Positions 7,181 to 15,227 of a DNA stretch of 44,672 nucleotides are shown one piece after another. The stretch lies in NCBI RefSeq assembly GCF_018613875.1, contig NZ_JAGGPJ010000043.1:1-44672 (forward strand), read 5' to 3'. Numbering within the stretch: the first letter of the stretch is position 1; every line of letters begins with the position of its first letter. The notes under the pieces are model-generated. The model searched no databases. It worked only from the letters and a program-made list of their open reading frames with translations, and was not told where the DNA came from. Position numbers and translations under genes: made by a program. The DNA is from Arthrobacter sp. ISL-28. GTDB lineage: Bacteria > Actinomycetota > Actinomycetes > Actinomycetales > Micrococcaceae.

Positions 7181-8245
7181 CTAGGACTGGGGTGCCCAGA
7201 TGTCGCCGAGGGTGTATCCGGTCTGGAAGGGGTCGTTCTCGTCGAGGACCCACTGGGTGTGCCCGGTGATCCAGGCACGGCCGGTGATGGTTGGCAGCAC
7301 TGCAGCGTGATCCGCCACCGTGGTGGTGCCGGTAAGGCGGCCAACGAATTCGCTGCCGATGATGCTGCGGTGGACGAAGTCCTCGTTCAGGCCGAGCTGC
7401 CCGCGGGCGTGCAGCGCGGCCATGCGTGCGCTCGTTCCGGTGCCGCACGGCGACCGGTCCAGCGCTCCGGTCCACGTTGACGGATCCTCCGGCAGGAGCC
7501 GGCCGTTGTTCAGCACCACGGTGTTGCGGTCCTGGCGTCCGGGGACCCGGTCGCCGGTGTGCAGCATGACGAGGTTGATGCCGTTGATGTCGGAGTTGAG
7601 TGGATGCTCCACCTTGACTTGCTCAAGCGCGGCCATCTTGATCAGTGCCCCCGCCCGGGCGAGCTCGCGTCCCTTGTCCGGGTCCAGCTCGAGGCCGCAG
7701 TCGGCGACCCTTGCCTGGGCGAAGAACTGGCCGCCGAAGACGATGTCCACCGGGATGGTGCCGAGCTCGGGCACCTCCAGGGGAAAATCGAGCTCCACAA
7801 CATACGCGGGCACGTTGACCACCGTGACGGAGAGGACTTTGCTTCCCTCGACGTTGGCCACCGCCTTGACGGTGCCGACGGCCGTGTCGATGGTGACCTG
7901 CACTTCGGGTCCGGTGATCGGGACCAGCCCGGTTTCCAAGGCGGCGGTGACCGCACAGATGGTGTTTGAGCCTGACATCGGGGTGAAGCCGCCCTGTTCG
8001 AGGACGACGATCCCGAAGTCGGAACCGGGGTTGACCGGCGGCAGGATGAGCACTGAGCACAGCCCGGGATAGCCGCGTGGCTCGTGAAGCATCAGGCGCC
8101 GCAGCCAGTCGAGGTTGTCCCTGCAGTAGGCCAGCCGCTCGGCCATGGTGTCGCCCAGGACGAGCCCGGCGGCGGATGTCAGGATCCGTCCGGGCTCGCC
8201 CTCGGCGTGTACCTCGATGGCGTCAAGCCACAGCTTGTTGGTCAT
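7181..8245 (-). CDS. Proline racemase-family enzyme, probable 4-hydroxyproline 2-epimerase (Ser/Cys type)
   Basis: A 354-residue member of the proline racemase superfamily, which epimerises at C-alpha using two acid/base residues on opposite faces. The second site is clear: DRSPCGTGTSARMA with Cys 267. At the first site, where racemases have MCGH, this protein reads MSGSN, so Ser 91 replaces the first Cys. Cys-Cys, Ser-Cys and Cys-Thr subgroups are known in the family; Cys-Thr members are 3-hydroxyproline dehydratases. Gene context (D-hydroxyproline oxidase, deaminase, semialdehyde dehydrogenase) favours conversion of trans-4-hydroxy-L-proline to cis-4-hydroxy-D-proline. The ATG at 8245 overlaps the stop of the upstream DapA-like gene (ATGA). 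The frame extends further upstream but that part is a low-complexity shadow of the DapA gene. Confidence 0.88.
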   Translation of the reverse strand: MTNKLWLDAIEVHAEGEPGRILTSAAGLVLGDTMAERLAYCRDNLDWLRRLMLHEPRGYPGLCSVLILPPVNPGSDFGIVVLEQGGFTPMSGSNTICAVTAALETGLVPITGPEVQVTIDTAVGTVKAVANVEGSKVLSVTVVNVPAYVVELDFPLEVPELGTIPVDIVFGGQFFAQARVADCGLELDPDKGRELARAGALIKMAALEQVKVEHPLNSDINGINLVMLHTGDRVPGRQDRNTVVLNNGRLLPEDPSTWTGALDRSPCGTGTSARMAALHARGQLGLNEDFVHRSIIGSEFVGRLTGTTTVADHAAVLPTITGRAWITGHTQWVLDENDPFQTGYTLGDIWAPQS

Positions 8246-9156
8246 GCCGACGCCGGGATCACTCCGGCTTTGCGCAGGATGTGGGCGAAGCGGTCGCGGT
8301 CGGCCTGGGCCAGCGGCTGGATGGGGAAGCGGGCCGGACCAACCGGGTGGCCGGTGAGCTCGAGGCCGGCCTTGATGCCGGCGACATAGTTGACGGACTC
8401 CAGGAAGTCGCTGATCGCCCACAGGTGCTTCCACTGTTCACGGGCACGGGCGAGGTCACCCTTTTCGGCGAGGGTTTCCCAGAACTCGACGGCGAGTTCG
8501 GGCACGACGCCGGCCGTTCCCCAGACCGATGCCTCGGCGCCGCTGGCGATGCCGAAGAAGGTCAGGGTGTCCCAGCCGTTGAACGCCTTGATGCTGTCGG
8601 TGCGGGAGGCGAGCAGCTCTGCCAGGCCGATGGCGTCATCGGAGGTGTTCTTGATGTAGTTGATGCCCTCGATTTCGCCCAGTTCTGCCAGCTCGGCGGC
8701 GGTGAGCCTGATGCCGGTGGCGCCGGGGACGTTGTAGTACACCACGGGGATGGAGATGGACCCGGCAACGGCGCTCAGGAATGCCTTCAGGGTGGTGAAG
8801 TCCAGCGGGTCGTAGAACGGCGGCACCAGCATGATCGCGTCGGCCCCGACCTTTTCGGCGTGCTGGGCCAGATCGATCGCGCCCTGGGTGGACAGTGCGC
8901 CAATGCCTGCGATGACCGGCACCCGGCCTGCGGCGCTCTCGACGTAGAGCTCGATGACCCGGCGGTACTCTTCGGGGGAAAGAGTGGTGAATTCACCGGT
9001 GGTGCCGGTGGGTACCAGGCCGTGGATGCCTGCTGCGACGAGCCGGTCGACTTGGGCGCGCAGGGTCGGTTCGTCAATGGCGGATGCGTCGCTGGTGAAA
9101 GGGGTGGTGACGGCGGCGAGGATTCCGCGGAGCTCGACCTTGGTGTGTGTGGACAT
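8242..9156 (-). CDS. DapA-family lyase/deaminase, probable 1-pyrroline-4-hydroxy-2-carboxylate deaminase
   Basis: A 304-residue class I aldolase-fold protein of the dihydrodipicolinate synthase/N-acetylneuraminate lyase family. It shows the GTTGE motif (51-55), the proton-relay Tyr in VVYYNVPG (140/141) and the Schiff-base Lys in INYIKNTSDD (Lys 169). AAAGGAAA precedes the ATG. True dapA genes lie with lysine biosynthesis genes; here the gene is flanked by a D-amino-acid oxidoreductase and a hydroxyproline epimerase. The expected reaction is therefore deamination of 1-pyrroline-4-hydroxy-2-carboxylate to 2-oxoglutarate semialdehyde and ammonia. Its stop overlaps the epimerase start by four bases, consistent with coupled translation. 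Confidence 0.87.
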   Translation of the reverse strand: MSTHTKVELRGILAAVTTPFTSDASAIDEPTLRAQVDRLVAAGIHGLVPTGTTGEFTTLSPEEYRRVIELYVESAAGRVPVIAGIGALSTQGAIDLAQHAEKVGADAIMLVPPFYDPLDFTTLKAFLSAVAGSISIPVVYYNVPGATGIRLTAAELAELGEIEGINYIKNTSDDAIGLAELLASRTDSIKAFNGWDTLTFFGIASGAEASVWGTAGVVPELAVEFWETLAEKGDLARAREQWKHLWAISDFLESVNYVAGIKAGLELTGHPVGPARFPIQPLAQADRDRFAHILRKAGVIPASA

Positions 9157-9194
9157 GGTGTTTCCTTTCGAGATTTTTGTGGATGTCTAAGGGG

Positions 9195-10460
9195 TCAGGC
9201 GACGGGCTGCGGCGTGGGCCGCGCTCCGCCCCGGAACCGGGCAGAAGTGAAGGGGGCCAGGACGGGGGACTGCTTGCCGTGCAGGACCAGGTCTGTCAGT
9301 GCGGCCGCAGTGCCGGGCGCCAGCGTGACGCCCATCATTCCGTGGCCGGTGGAGACGTAAGCGTTCTGCAGGTGTCCGAGGTGACCTATGACCGGCAAAC
9401 CGTCCGGAGTCATGGGCCGCATGCCGGCCATCGGCGTTGGCTTCGTGGCGGGCGGTTCCCAGCCGCGGAAGTATTTGCCTGGGGCGCGCATGATGGCATC
9501 GACCCGAACCTGGTTGACCTTCTCGTCCAGTCCGCCGAATTCCATGGTGCCGGCAAGGCGGAGGCGGTCGTTGAAGGGGGTGACTGCAACTTTAGCGTCC
9601 CAGAGATTGACCGCGCTGCGCAGGCGGAGCGCGGGAACTTCAACGCTGTAGCCCTTGCCGGGGCGCACGGGAAGGGGCACGCCGAATTGCTTCGACAGGT
9701 TCCCGCTCCAGGCGCCAGCAGCAAGGATGAAGCTGTCAGCGGTGTAGCGGTTGCCGCCGCTGTGCACGGTGGTGACCCGGTTGCCGTTCAGCTCAACTGC
9801 GTCGATCGGCGAGTTCTCGACGATCCGGACGCCCATCGCGACCAGCCTGCGGTGCAGTGCCGCTGTCATGGCTCCCGGATCGACGTGCCGCTCTTGCGGG
9901 AAGTAGATTCCGCCAAGGACTCCGTCGGTGAGCAGTGGCTCCTGCTCGTGCACAGCATCCCGGTTGAGCACGCGCGGCTGGCGTCCGTACTGCGACGCCA
10001 GGTCCAGGTTGTCGATGTGGTGGTCGAAGTTGTCCTGCTCCATGAACGCCATCAGCAGACCGTCCGTGTGCATCTCGAAGTCCATGCCGTCTGCCCGGTA
10101 CTCATCGAAGATCTGGAGCGTGTCGGCGGCGAGGCGGAGATGGCCCTCGAATCCTGCGCGCTGGTCACGCGAGTTGGACTTGCGCCACATGCCGAGCATG
10201 AACCGCACGAACGACGGATCGAGGGAAGGGCGGATGTAGAGCGGGCTGTCCGGCCGGAGCATCCACTTCATGGATTTGAGTACGACGCCGGGTCCCGGCA
10301 CGGGTGCCGATTCCGCCGGACAAATCCATCCGGCGTTGACCTTCGAGGCGCCCAGGCCTGTTCCCCTGGCATCAACGACTGTCACCTCCGCGCCCTCCCG
10401 GGCGAGGTGGTAGGCCTGGGTTAACCCGATCACCCCGCCTCCGATTACTACGGTGTGCAC
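9195..10460 (-). CDS. FAD-dependent D-amino acid oxidoreductase (DadA-like), probable cis-4-hydroxy-D-proline dehydrogenase
   Basis: A 421-residue DAO/GlyOx-type flavoprotein. The N-terminus carries the FAD dinucleotide-binding motif VVIGGGVIGLTQAYHL with the ribose-binding acid in TVVDARG; a GASKVNAG segment follows, and the C-terminus has PMTPDGLPVIG and TGHGMMGVTLAPGTA, typical of DadA. It is a single-subunit enzyme, unlike the multi-subunit form in some pseudomonads. The start is GTG at 10460 with AAAGGA six bases upstream. In this operon it should oxidise cis-4-hydroxy-D-proline to 1-pyrroline-4-hydroxy-2-carboxylate. General D-amino acid dehydrogenase activity is the alternative. It is 38 bases upstream of the deaminase gene. 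Confidence 0.88.
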   Translation of the reverse strand: MHTVVIGGGVIGLTQAYHLAREGAEVTVVDARGTGLGASKVNAGWICPAESAPVPGPGVVLKSMKWMLRPDSPLYIRPSLDPSFVRFMLGMWRKSNSRDQRAGFEGHLRLAADTLQIFDEYRADGMDFEMHTDGLLMAFMEQDNFDHHIDNLDLASQYGRQPRVLNRDAVHEQEPLLTDGVLGGIYFPQERHVDPGAMTAALHRRLVAMGVRIVENSPIDAVELNGNRVTTVHSGGNRYTADSFILAAGAWSGNLSKQFGVPLPVRPGKGYSVEVPALRLRSAVNLWDAKVAVTPFNDRLRLAGTMEFGGLDEKVNQVRVDAIMRAPGKYFRGWEPPATKPTPMAGMRPMTPDGLPVIGHLGHLQNAYVSTGHGMMGVTLAPGTAAALTDLVLHGKQSPVLAPFTSARFRGGARPTPQPVA

Positions 10461-10503
10461 AAATGATCCTTTCTAGGGTAATTCTCTGCCCGGTGATGCC
10501 GGT

Positions 10504-11289
10504 TCAGAAGCGGACGGCGTCAACGAACTTCTGCAGGTCCGGGTTGTCGCAGTTTTCGAAGGCCATTTCAGGGGTGGTGTTGACGGCGATTTCACCGTTA
10601 TGGAAGAACACGACCCGGTCGGCTGCCTTGGAGGCGAAGGCCATGTCGTGGGTAACGAGGGCCACGGCGATGCCGTCTTCTTCCTTGAGGCGGCGCAGCA
10701 CGTCCAGCACTTCTGCTGCCACGGGCGGGTCGAGGGCTGAGGTGATCTCGTCGCACAGGATCAGCTTGGGCTTCATCATCAGTGCGCGGGCGATGGCGAC
10801 GCGCTGCCTTTCACCGCCGGAGAGCTGCGTGGAGCGGCTGAGGATGTGGTGCTTCATGCCGACTTCATCCAGAGCAGCTTCTGCGCGGTCGCGTGCCTCG
10901 GAGGCGGCCATGCCCCTGGTCTTGCGGGGGGCAAGCGTCATGTTGTCAAGAACATTCATGTGCGGCCACAGGGTGTAGGCCTGAAACACCATGCCGACCT
11001 CGGAGCTGACGGCGCCCCAGTCCTTCGTCCGCTTCTTGTCAGCGAACACGGTCTTGCCGTCAAAGGTGATGACGCCGTCGTCGGGATCCGTGAGCCCTGC
11101 CAGGGCGCGCAGCAGGGTGGACTTTCCCGACCCGCTCTTGCCGATGATGACGGTGATGTCGCCGATGCGCATGTCGAAATCGACGTTCTTGAGGATGGCG
11201 CGGTCGTGGAAGCTCTTCTGCAGGCCGCGTGCGGACACGAGGACCTGGCCAGTACCGGTGGAAACCGGGGCGTGGACCGGTGTGGTCAT
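10504..11289 (-). CDS. Polar amino-acid ABC transporter ATP-binding protein (GlnQ/HisP type)
   Basis: A cytoplasmic ATPase of a polar amino acid importer. It contains the Walker A GKSGSGKST, the Q-loop in GMVFQAYTLWPH, the ABC signature LSGGERQRVAIARAL, Walker B LILCDEITSALDPP and the switch His in LVTHDM. I prefer the ATG at 11289, preceded by AAAGGGA; an alternative ATG at 11352 overlaps the permease stop (ATGA) and would add 21 low-complexity residues. It is co-directional with permease and binding-protein genes and with the hydroxyproline catabolic genes downstream, so hydroxyproline import is the likely job. Confidence 0.9.
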   Translation of the reverse strand: MTTPVHAPVSTGTGQVLVSARGLQKSFHDRAILKNVDFDMRIGDITVIIGKSGSGKSTLLRALAGLTDPDDGVITFDGKTVFADKKRTKDWGAVSSEVGMVFQAYTLWPHMNVLDNMTLAPRKTRGMAASEARDRAEAALDEVGMKHHILSRSTQLSGGERQRVAIARALMMKPKLILCDEITSALDPPVAAEVLDVLRRLKEEDGIAVALVTHDMAFASKAADRVVFFHNGEIAVNTTPEMAFENCDNPDLQKFVDAVRF

Positions 11290-11348
11290 CTGGGTCCCTT
11301 TCTGCTGGAGATCGGTGGAGCGGGCGGGAGCGGGGGTGCTGTGCCGGC

Positions 11349-12101
11349 TCATGACGCAGCCACCTTGGTGGCGGCCACCTTGGTGCCGGGCATCATGCGG
11401 GCCAGCAGGCTCGGGCCGGGCTTGAAGCCCGGGCCGGACGTGTTCTGCATGCGCCGCTCAATCGCGCTGGTGATCAGGGAGACCGGGAAGGCGATAGCGA
11501 AGTAGATGAACGCGGCGAGGGTGAAGATTTCCAGAGCGCGGTAGTTCTGGGCAGAGATGGTGTTGGAGATGAACATCAGGTCGGCTACCGCGATAGTGGA
11601 GACCAGCGCAGTGTCCTTGAACAGGGAGATGTTCAGGGACAGGATGACGGGAAGCTGCTGGCGCATGGCCTGGGGGACGATGATGTAGCGAAGCTGCTGG
11701 AAGCGGCTGAGCTGCAGCATGCGGCCCGCTTCGACCTGCTCAACCGGCACCGACTGGAAGCCGCTGCGGTAGGTCTCGGCCATGAACGCCGTGAGGTTCG
11801 CCGTCAAAGCGATCACGGCTGAAGCGTATCCGGGCAGGGTCACACCCGTCAGCGCGGGCAGGGCGTAAAAGATCCAGAACAGCTGCACCAGCAGCGGGGT
11901 GCACCGGAAAATTTCGATGTAGCCCTGGGCGGTCCAGCGGATCACCTCGATCTTGGACATCCGGCCAACCGCGACCGGGATGGCCAGGATCATGCTGATC
12001 ACGATCGTGATGACGGTGATCTGGAGCGTCACTCCCAAACCCTGGATCATGCTGGGCAAGGCCCGGCCGACTACGTCCCAATCAAAGATGTATCCATTCA
12101 T
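11349..12101 (-). CDS. Polar amino-acid ABC transporter permease (HisM/GlnP type)
   Basis: A 250-residue inner-membrane protein with about five membrane helices. The cytoplasmic EAA-type coupling loop reads EAGRMLQLSRFQQLRYIIVPQA, and the N-terminal GLGVTLQIT and RCTPLLVQLFW are typical of the His/Glu/Gln permease family. One permease gene implies a homodimer. The C-terminus carries a short duplication, KVAATKVAAS, from a repeated DNA stretch at 11353-11382. It lies 18 bases after the binding-protein gene and overlaps one candidate ATPase start. Substrate by context: hydroxyproline or proline. Confidence 0.9.
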   Translation of the reverse strand: MNGYIFDWDVVGRALPSMIQGLGVTLQITVITIVISMILAIPVAVGRMSKIEVIRWTAQGYIEIFRCTPLLVQLFWIFYALPALTGVTLPGYASAVIALTANLTAFMAETYRSGFQSVPVEQVEAGRMLQLSRFQQLRYIIVPQAMRQQLPVILSLNISLFKDTALVSTIAVADLMFISNTISAQNYRALEIFTLAAFIYFAIAFPVSLITSAIERRMQNTSGPGFKPGPSLLARMMPGTKVAATKVAAS

Positions 12102-12119
12102 GACGTTCTCCTAACGGAG

Positions 12120-12968
12120 CTAGTTCTTCCGAAGGTCGCCGAGGTTGTCGATTTCGACGTAGTTGACCTTGGCGTATGCCTGTGCCAGCTCTCCGCTCTT
12201 CTGCGCGCGTTCAATCGCGATGTTCACGATCTGCAGAGACCGGGGGTCAATGGTGGCCGGCACACCGTAGGCAGCGGAAGCGGAGTAGATGTCAGGGGTG
12301 GGCACCACGATCTTCAGGGACTTGTCCGCCTGCGCCTGCGACTCCGCGGTGGGCAGATCGGTGAATTCAGCGATGGCCCGTCCAGCGTTGACGGAAGAGA
12401 TGGCATTTGCGTAGTTGTCCACGGACATGATCTTCGAGGTGTGGCCCTGCAGTGCCTTTTCCGGGGCCGAACCCTGCGCGGCGGTGACCTGACCACCGTT
12501 CTTGATGATCTCCTCCGCGGTCTTGAACGGCGAGGTGTCCTTCACCACGAACACGCCCTGGTACTGGTACACGGGGTCCGTGAAGCCGATGGCCAGGGAG
12601 CGTTCCACCGTGTAATCCAGGTTCGCCGCGAAATCGTAGCGGTTGGCCTGAAGACCGGCCACGATGTTCTTCCACTCCGCGGGGACCGGAACGAGCTTGA
12701 CGCCGAGCTGCTTCGCCAGCTCCCGAAGCGGAATGAGGTTCGGGCCACCCAGCGTGCCGTCAGCCTCCTGCACAGTCATCGGCGGAGCGATGGCCACACC
12801 AACGCGAAGCTCACCGCGCTTCTTGATCTCGTCAATGAAGGTGCCTTGCGCCGCGCTTGTCGAGGCGCTGGCGGAGTTTGTCCGGAAGCCCGAGCCAATG
12901 TATCCGCCGGCGATGGAAACAAGAATCACGGCGAGGATCGCTAGGACTACTTTGCTTGTCTTGGTCAT
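12120..12968 (-). CDS. Extracellular solute-binding protein of a polar amino-acid ABC importer
   Basis: A 282-residue family 3 binding protein. The N-terminus (KTSKVVLAILAVILVSIAGG) is a hydrophobic signal or membrane anchor; there is no lipobox Cys, which is unusual for an actinobacterial binding protein, so it may stay tethered by an uncleaved helix. The mature part begins FIDEIKKRGELRVGV, followed by the ligand-cleft region PAEWKNIVAGLQANRYDF, as in polar amino-acid binding proteins. It is the first gene of the minus-strand operon that ends in hydroxyproline catabolism. Substrate is inferred from context. Confidence 0.88.
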   Translation of the reverse strand: MTKTSKVVLAILAVILVSIAGGYIGSGFRTNSASASTSAAQGTFIDEIKKRGELRVGVAIAPPMTVQEADGTLGGPNLIPLRELAKQLGVKLVPVPAEWKNIVAGLQANRYDFAANLDYTVERSLAIGFTDPVYQYQGVFVVKDTSPFKTAEEIIKNGGQVTAAQGSAPEKALQGHTSKIMSVDNYANAISSVNAGRAIAEFTDLPTAESQAQADKSLKIVVPTPDIYSASAAYGVPATIDPRSLQIVNIAIERAQKSGELAQAYAKVNYVEIDNLGDLRKN

Positions 12969-13124
12969 GATGCGCTCTCTTTGAGTTTCGGTTCCCGGGC
13001 TGCTCGGCGCTTACGCCGGGAACCGTCCGGAAGAACTTGCGAATGGTTCTGGGAATCTTGCGATGTCGTCAGGGTCGGGGCTTACGCCTCTGGAGGGTCG
13101 ATTGCCTGGTGTGAACCTCGTTGT

Positions 13125-13154
13125 TTTATTGTCAGGCAATTTGTCTGCAAGCAA
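13125..13154 (-). promoter_or_regulatory. Candidate promoter and operator of the hydroxyproline operon
   Basis: On the minus strand, TTGCTT (13154-13149) and AATAAA (13130-13125) are spaced 18 bases and could be -35 and -10 elements. They overlap ATTGTCAGGCAAT (13128-13140 on the plus strand), a partial palindrome with ATTG/CAAT ends. A related TTGTCTGCAA follows at 13141-13150, and an inverted ATTGCCTG lies at 13101-13108. A similar ATTGTCAGACGAA lies upstream of the gntR gene at 19730. Repression by a GntR/FCD protein is therefore plausible. The -10 match is only 4 of 6. Confidence 0.4.
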
Positions 13155-13228
13155 CGCTACTACTGTGAGCTGCCCCACGTCTAGTCCCCGCAGGATCTCG
13201 AGCGTCATAAAGCCCCGACGGTCGTCGT

Positions 13229-13480
13229 TCAGGCGGGGGAGAGGCTTCGGCTTGATGCCTGGCGCGCAGAATCTTCCGGCATTTTGTCGGTGGCGGCCCG
13301 CAGCCACACGGTCGGTTGGCCATTGAGGGCCGGCATCAGGCTTCCCTCGCTGAGATACCGCCAGGGCTCCGGGCTGCCCTGGGGAATCCACCAACCCGTT
13401 GCGGGGCAGTGTTCCCCGGTGCTGGTGGCGGCTGCGGCGTTTCGGTGGATGGAGCGGGGCAGCGGCGATCTGCGTTTCAT
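13229..13480 (-). CDS. Small hypothetical protein with HCPATGWW motif (83 aa)
   Basis: A perfect AAGGAG lies five bases upstream of the ATG at 13480. The protein has a basic N-terminus and a compact core: TGEHCPATGWWIPQG, SLMPALNGQPTVWLRA. The Cys-Pro-x-(S/T)-Gly-x-Trp pattern followed by a G..MP....G....W pattern occurs in small bacterial proteins of unknown function, so I think the gene is real. It is divergent from the mmsA-like gene and co-directional with the hydroxyproline operon about 260 bases downstream. No function assigned. Confidence 0.7.
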   Translation of the reverse strand: MKRRSPLPRSIHRNAAAATSTGEHCPATGWWIPQGSPEPWRYLSEGSLMPALNGQPTVWLRAATDKMPEDSARQASSRSLSPA

Positions 13481-13560
13481 GATTCTCCTTGGGAAGGTGT
13501 GCGGTGCTCGCGGTAACTCAAGCTAGGACCGGCGGGGAGGCTGGCAGTGATGGCCATTTG

Positions 13561-13590
13561 TTGGAAACTGGATCAAAGAACCGACATATG
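13561..13590 (+). promoter_or_regulatory. Possible promoter of the MmsA-like gene
   Basis: TTGGAA (13561-13566) and ACATAT/CATATG (13584-13590) are spaced 17-18 bases, and an 8-bp palindrome ACATATGT covers 13584-13591. A start site near 13597 would leave about 75 bases of leader before the GTG at 13673 and would rule out the ATGs at 13547 and 13550 as starts. Sequence match only. Confidence 0.3.
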
Positions 13591-13672
13591 TAGAACGGCA
13601 AAGGTCCCCCTCCCGCCGTACGCTGGCTTCCAGATGATTTCCATCGCCCCAGCACCCAAGAAAGAGAAGACT

Positions 13673-15178
13673 GTGTCTGATAACACCGAACTGCAGGTTG
13701 TCCCGCACTGGATCGGCGGCCAGGAAGTACCTTCCTCCGGCGACCGCACCGCGCCGGTCTTTGACCCGGCCCTCGGCAAGGAAACGAAGCTTGTCGGCCT
13801 TGGTTCCGCCGAGGACATCGAGACGGCAATCTCCTCCGCCTCCAAGGCGTTTCCGGCATGGCGGGACCTTTCGATCACCAAGCGCCAGCAGATCATTTTC
13901 CGGTTCCGGGAGCTGCTCAACGAGCGCAAGGGCGAACTGGCCGAGATCATCACCGCCGAGCACGGCAAGGTGCTTTCTGATGCCCTGGGCGAAATCACCC
14001 GCGGCCAGGAGGTGGTGGAACTCGCCACCGGTTTCCCCCACCTGATCAAGGGTGAGCACTCTGAAAACGTCTCCAGCGGCGTGGACGTGTACTCCACCAA
14101 GTCCCCGCTCGGCGTTGTTGGAATCATCAGCCCCTTCAACTTTCCGGCGATGGTTCCGCTGTGGTTCCTTCCGATCGCCATCGCCGCAGGCAACACTGTT
14201 GTCCTGAAGCCCAGCGAAAAAGACCCGACGGCGGCCAACTGGCTCGCAGCGCTGTTCACCGAGGCCGGCCTGCCGGACGGCGTCTTCAACGTCCTCCACG
14301 GCGACAAGGAGGCCGTCGACGGCCTGCTGGAACACCCCGACGTGAAGGCAATCTCCTTCGTCGGCTCCACCCCGATCGCGCAGTACATCTATGAAACCGC
14401 AGCCCGGAACGGCAAGCGGGTCCAAGCCCTGGGCGGTGCCAAGAACCACATGCTGGTCCTGCCCGACGCCGACCTCGACCTGACTGCCGACGCCGCCATC
14501 AACGCCGGCTTCGGTTCCGCCGGTGAGCGCTGCATGGCCATCAGTGTGGTCGTCGCCGTCGAACCCGTTGCCGACGAGCTCATCGAAAAGATCACCTCGC
14601 GCATGTCGACGCTGCGCATCGGCGACGGCCGCCGCAACTGCGACATGGGCCCGCTGGTCACCAAGCAGCACCGGGACAAGGTCGCCTCGTACATCGAGCT
14701 CGCAGAGACCGACGGCGCCAAGATCGTCGTCGACGGCCGGAACATCAGCGTGGACGGCGACGAGAACGGCTTCTGGCTCGGCCCGACCCTGATCGACGAC
14801 GTCCCCGTCACCTCACGCGTGTACCAGGAAGAGATCTTCGGCCCCGTGCTGGCCGTGGTCCGCGTCCGCAGCTATGAAGAAGGCCTGCACCTGATCAACT
14901 CCGGCGCCTTCGGCAACGGCACCGCGATCTTCACCAACGACGGCGGCGCAGCCCGCCGCTTCCAGAGCGAGGTGGAGGTGGGCATGGTCGGCATCAACGT
15001 GCCCATTCCGGTCCCCGTGGCCTACTACTCCTTCGGCGGCTTCAAGGACTCCATCTTCGGCAGCTCCAAGGCCTACGGACTGCAGGGCTTCCAGTTCTTC
15101 ACCCGCGAGAAGGCCATCACGTCCCGTTGGCTTGACCCGAGCCACGGCGGAATCAACCTGGGCTTCCCCCAGAACTAA
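13673..15178 (+). CDS. mmsA: (Methyl)malonate-semialdehyde dehydrogenase, CoA-acylating (MmsA type)
   Basis: A 501-residue ALDH-superfamily enzyme of the CoA-dependent semialdehyde dehydrogenase branch. It has ISPFNFP with Asn 156, VLKPSE, and the signature FGSAGERCMA with the nucleophile Cys 287. The usual general-base Glu is absent (QALGGAKNHM), as expected for CoA-acylating members. The enzyme converts malonate or methylmalonate semialdehyde to acetyl- or propionyl-CoA with NAD+. I use the GTG at 13673, which gives a normal family length; in-frame ATGs at 13634, 13550 and 13547 would add an unrelated N-terminus. Its neighbours, a PucR regulator and a class III aminotransferase, suggest beta-alanine or pyrimidine breakdown through malonate semialdehyde. 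Confidence 0.88.
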   Translation: MSDNTELQVVPHWIGGQEVPSSGDRTAPVFDPALGKETKLVGLGSAEDIETAISSASKAFPAWRDLSITKRQQIIFRFRELLNERKGELAEIITAEHGKVLSDALGEITRGQEVVELATGFPHLIKGEHSENVSSGVDVYSTKSPLGVVGIISPFNFPAMVPLWFLPIAIAAGNTVVLKPSEKDPTAANWLAALFTEAGLPDGVFNVLHGDKEAVDGLLEHPDVKAISFVGSTPIAQYIYETAARNGKRVQALGGAKNHMLVLPDADLDLTADAAINAGFGSAGERCMAISVVVAVEPVADELIEKITSRMSTLRIGDGRRNCDMGPLVTKQHRDKVASYIELAETDGAKIVVDGRNISVDGDENGFWLGPTLIDDVPVTSRVYQEEIFGPVLAVVRVRSYEEGLHLINSGAFGNGTAIFTNDGGAARRFQSEVEVGMVGINVPIPVPVAYYSFGGFKDSIFGSSKAYGLQGFQFFTREKAITSRWLDPSHGGINLGFPQN

Positions 15179-15194
15179 TCAAGGATGCTGTCAG

Positions 15195-15227
15195 GGGCGG
15201 CCGGAGCGTTCAGCGCTCCGGCCGCCC
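15195..15227. terminator. Bidirectional hairpin terminator between mmsA-like gene and pucR
   Basis: A 14-bp perfect stem (arms 15195-15208 and 15214-15227, arm GGGCGGCCGGAGCG) with a 5-base loop lies between convergent genes. It overlaps the pucR stop codon at 15210-15212. The right side continues tctgtcgtct, a modest T-rich tract. Position and symmetry suggest termination from both sides. Confidence 0.75.

Noticed and set aside
8242..9156. Annotation as dihydrodipicolinate synthase for lysine synthesis
   Set aside because: The active-site Lys is present but the operon is catabolic, with a hydroxyproline-type epimerase and oxidoreductase.
13547..13672. 42-residue N-terminal extension of the MmsA-like protein
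   Set aside because: It does not resemble the family and would start upstream of the likely promoter -10 element.
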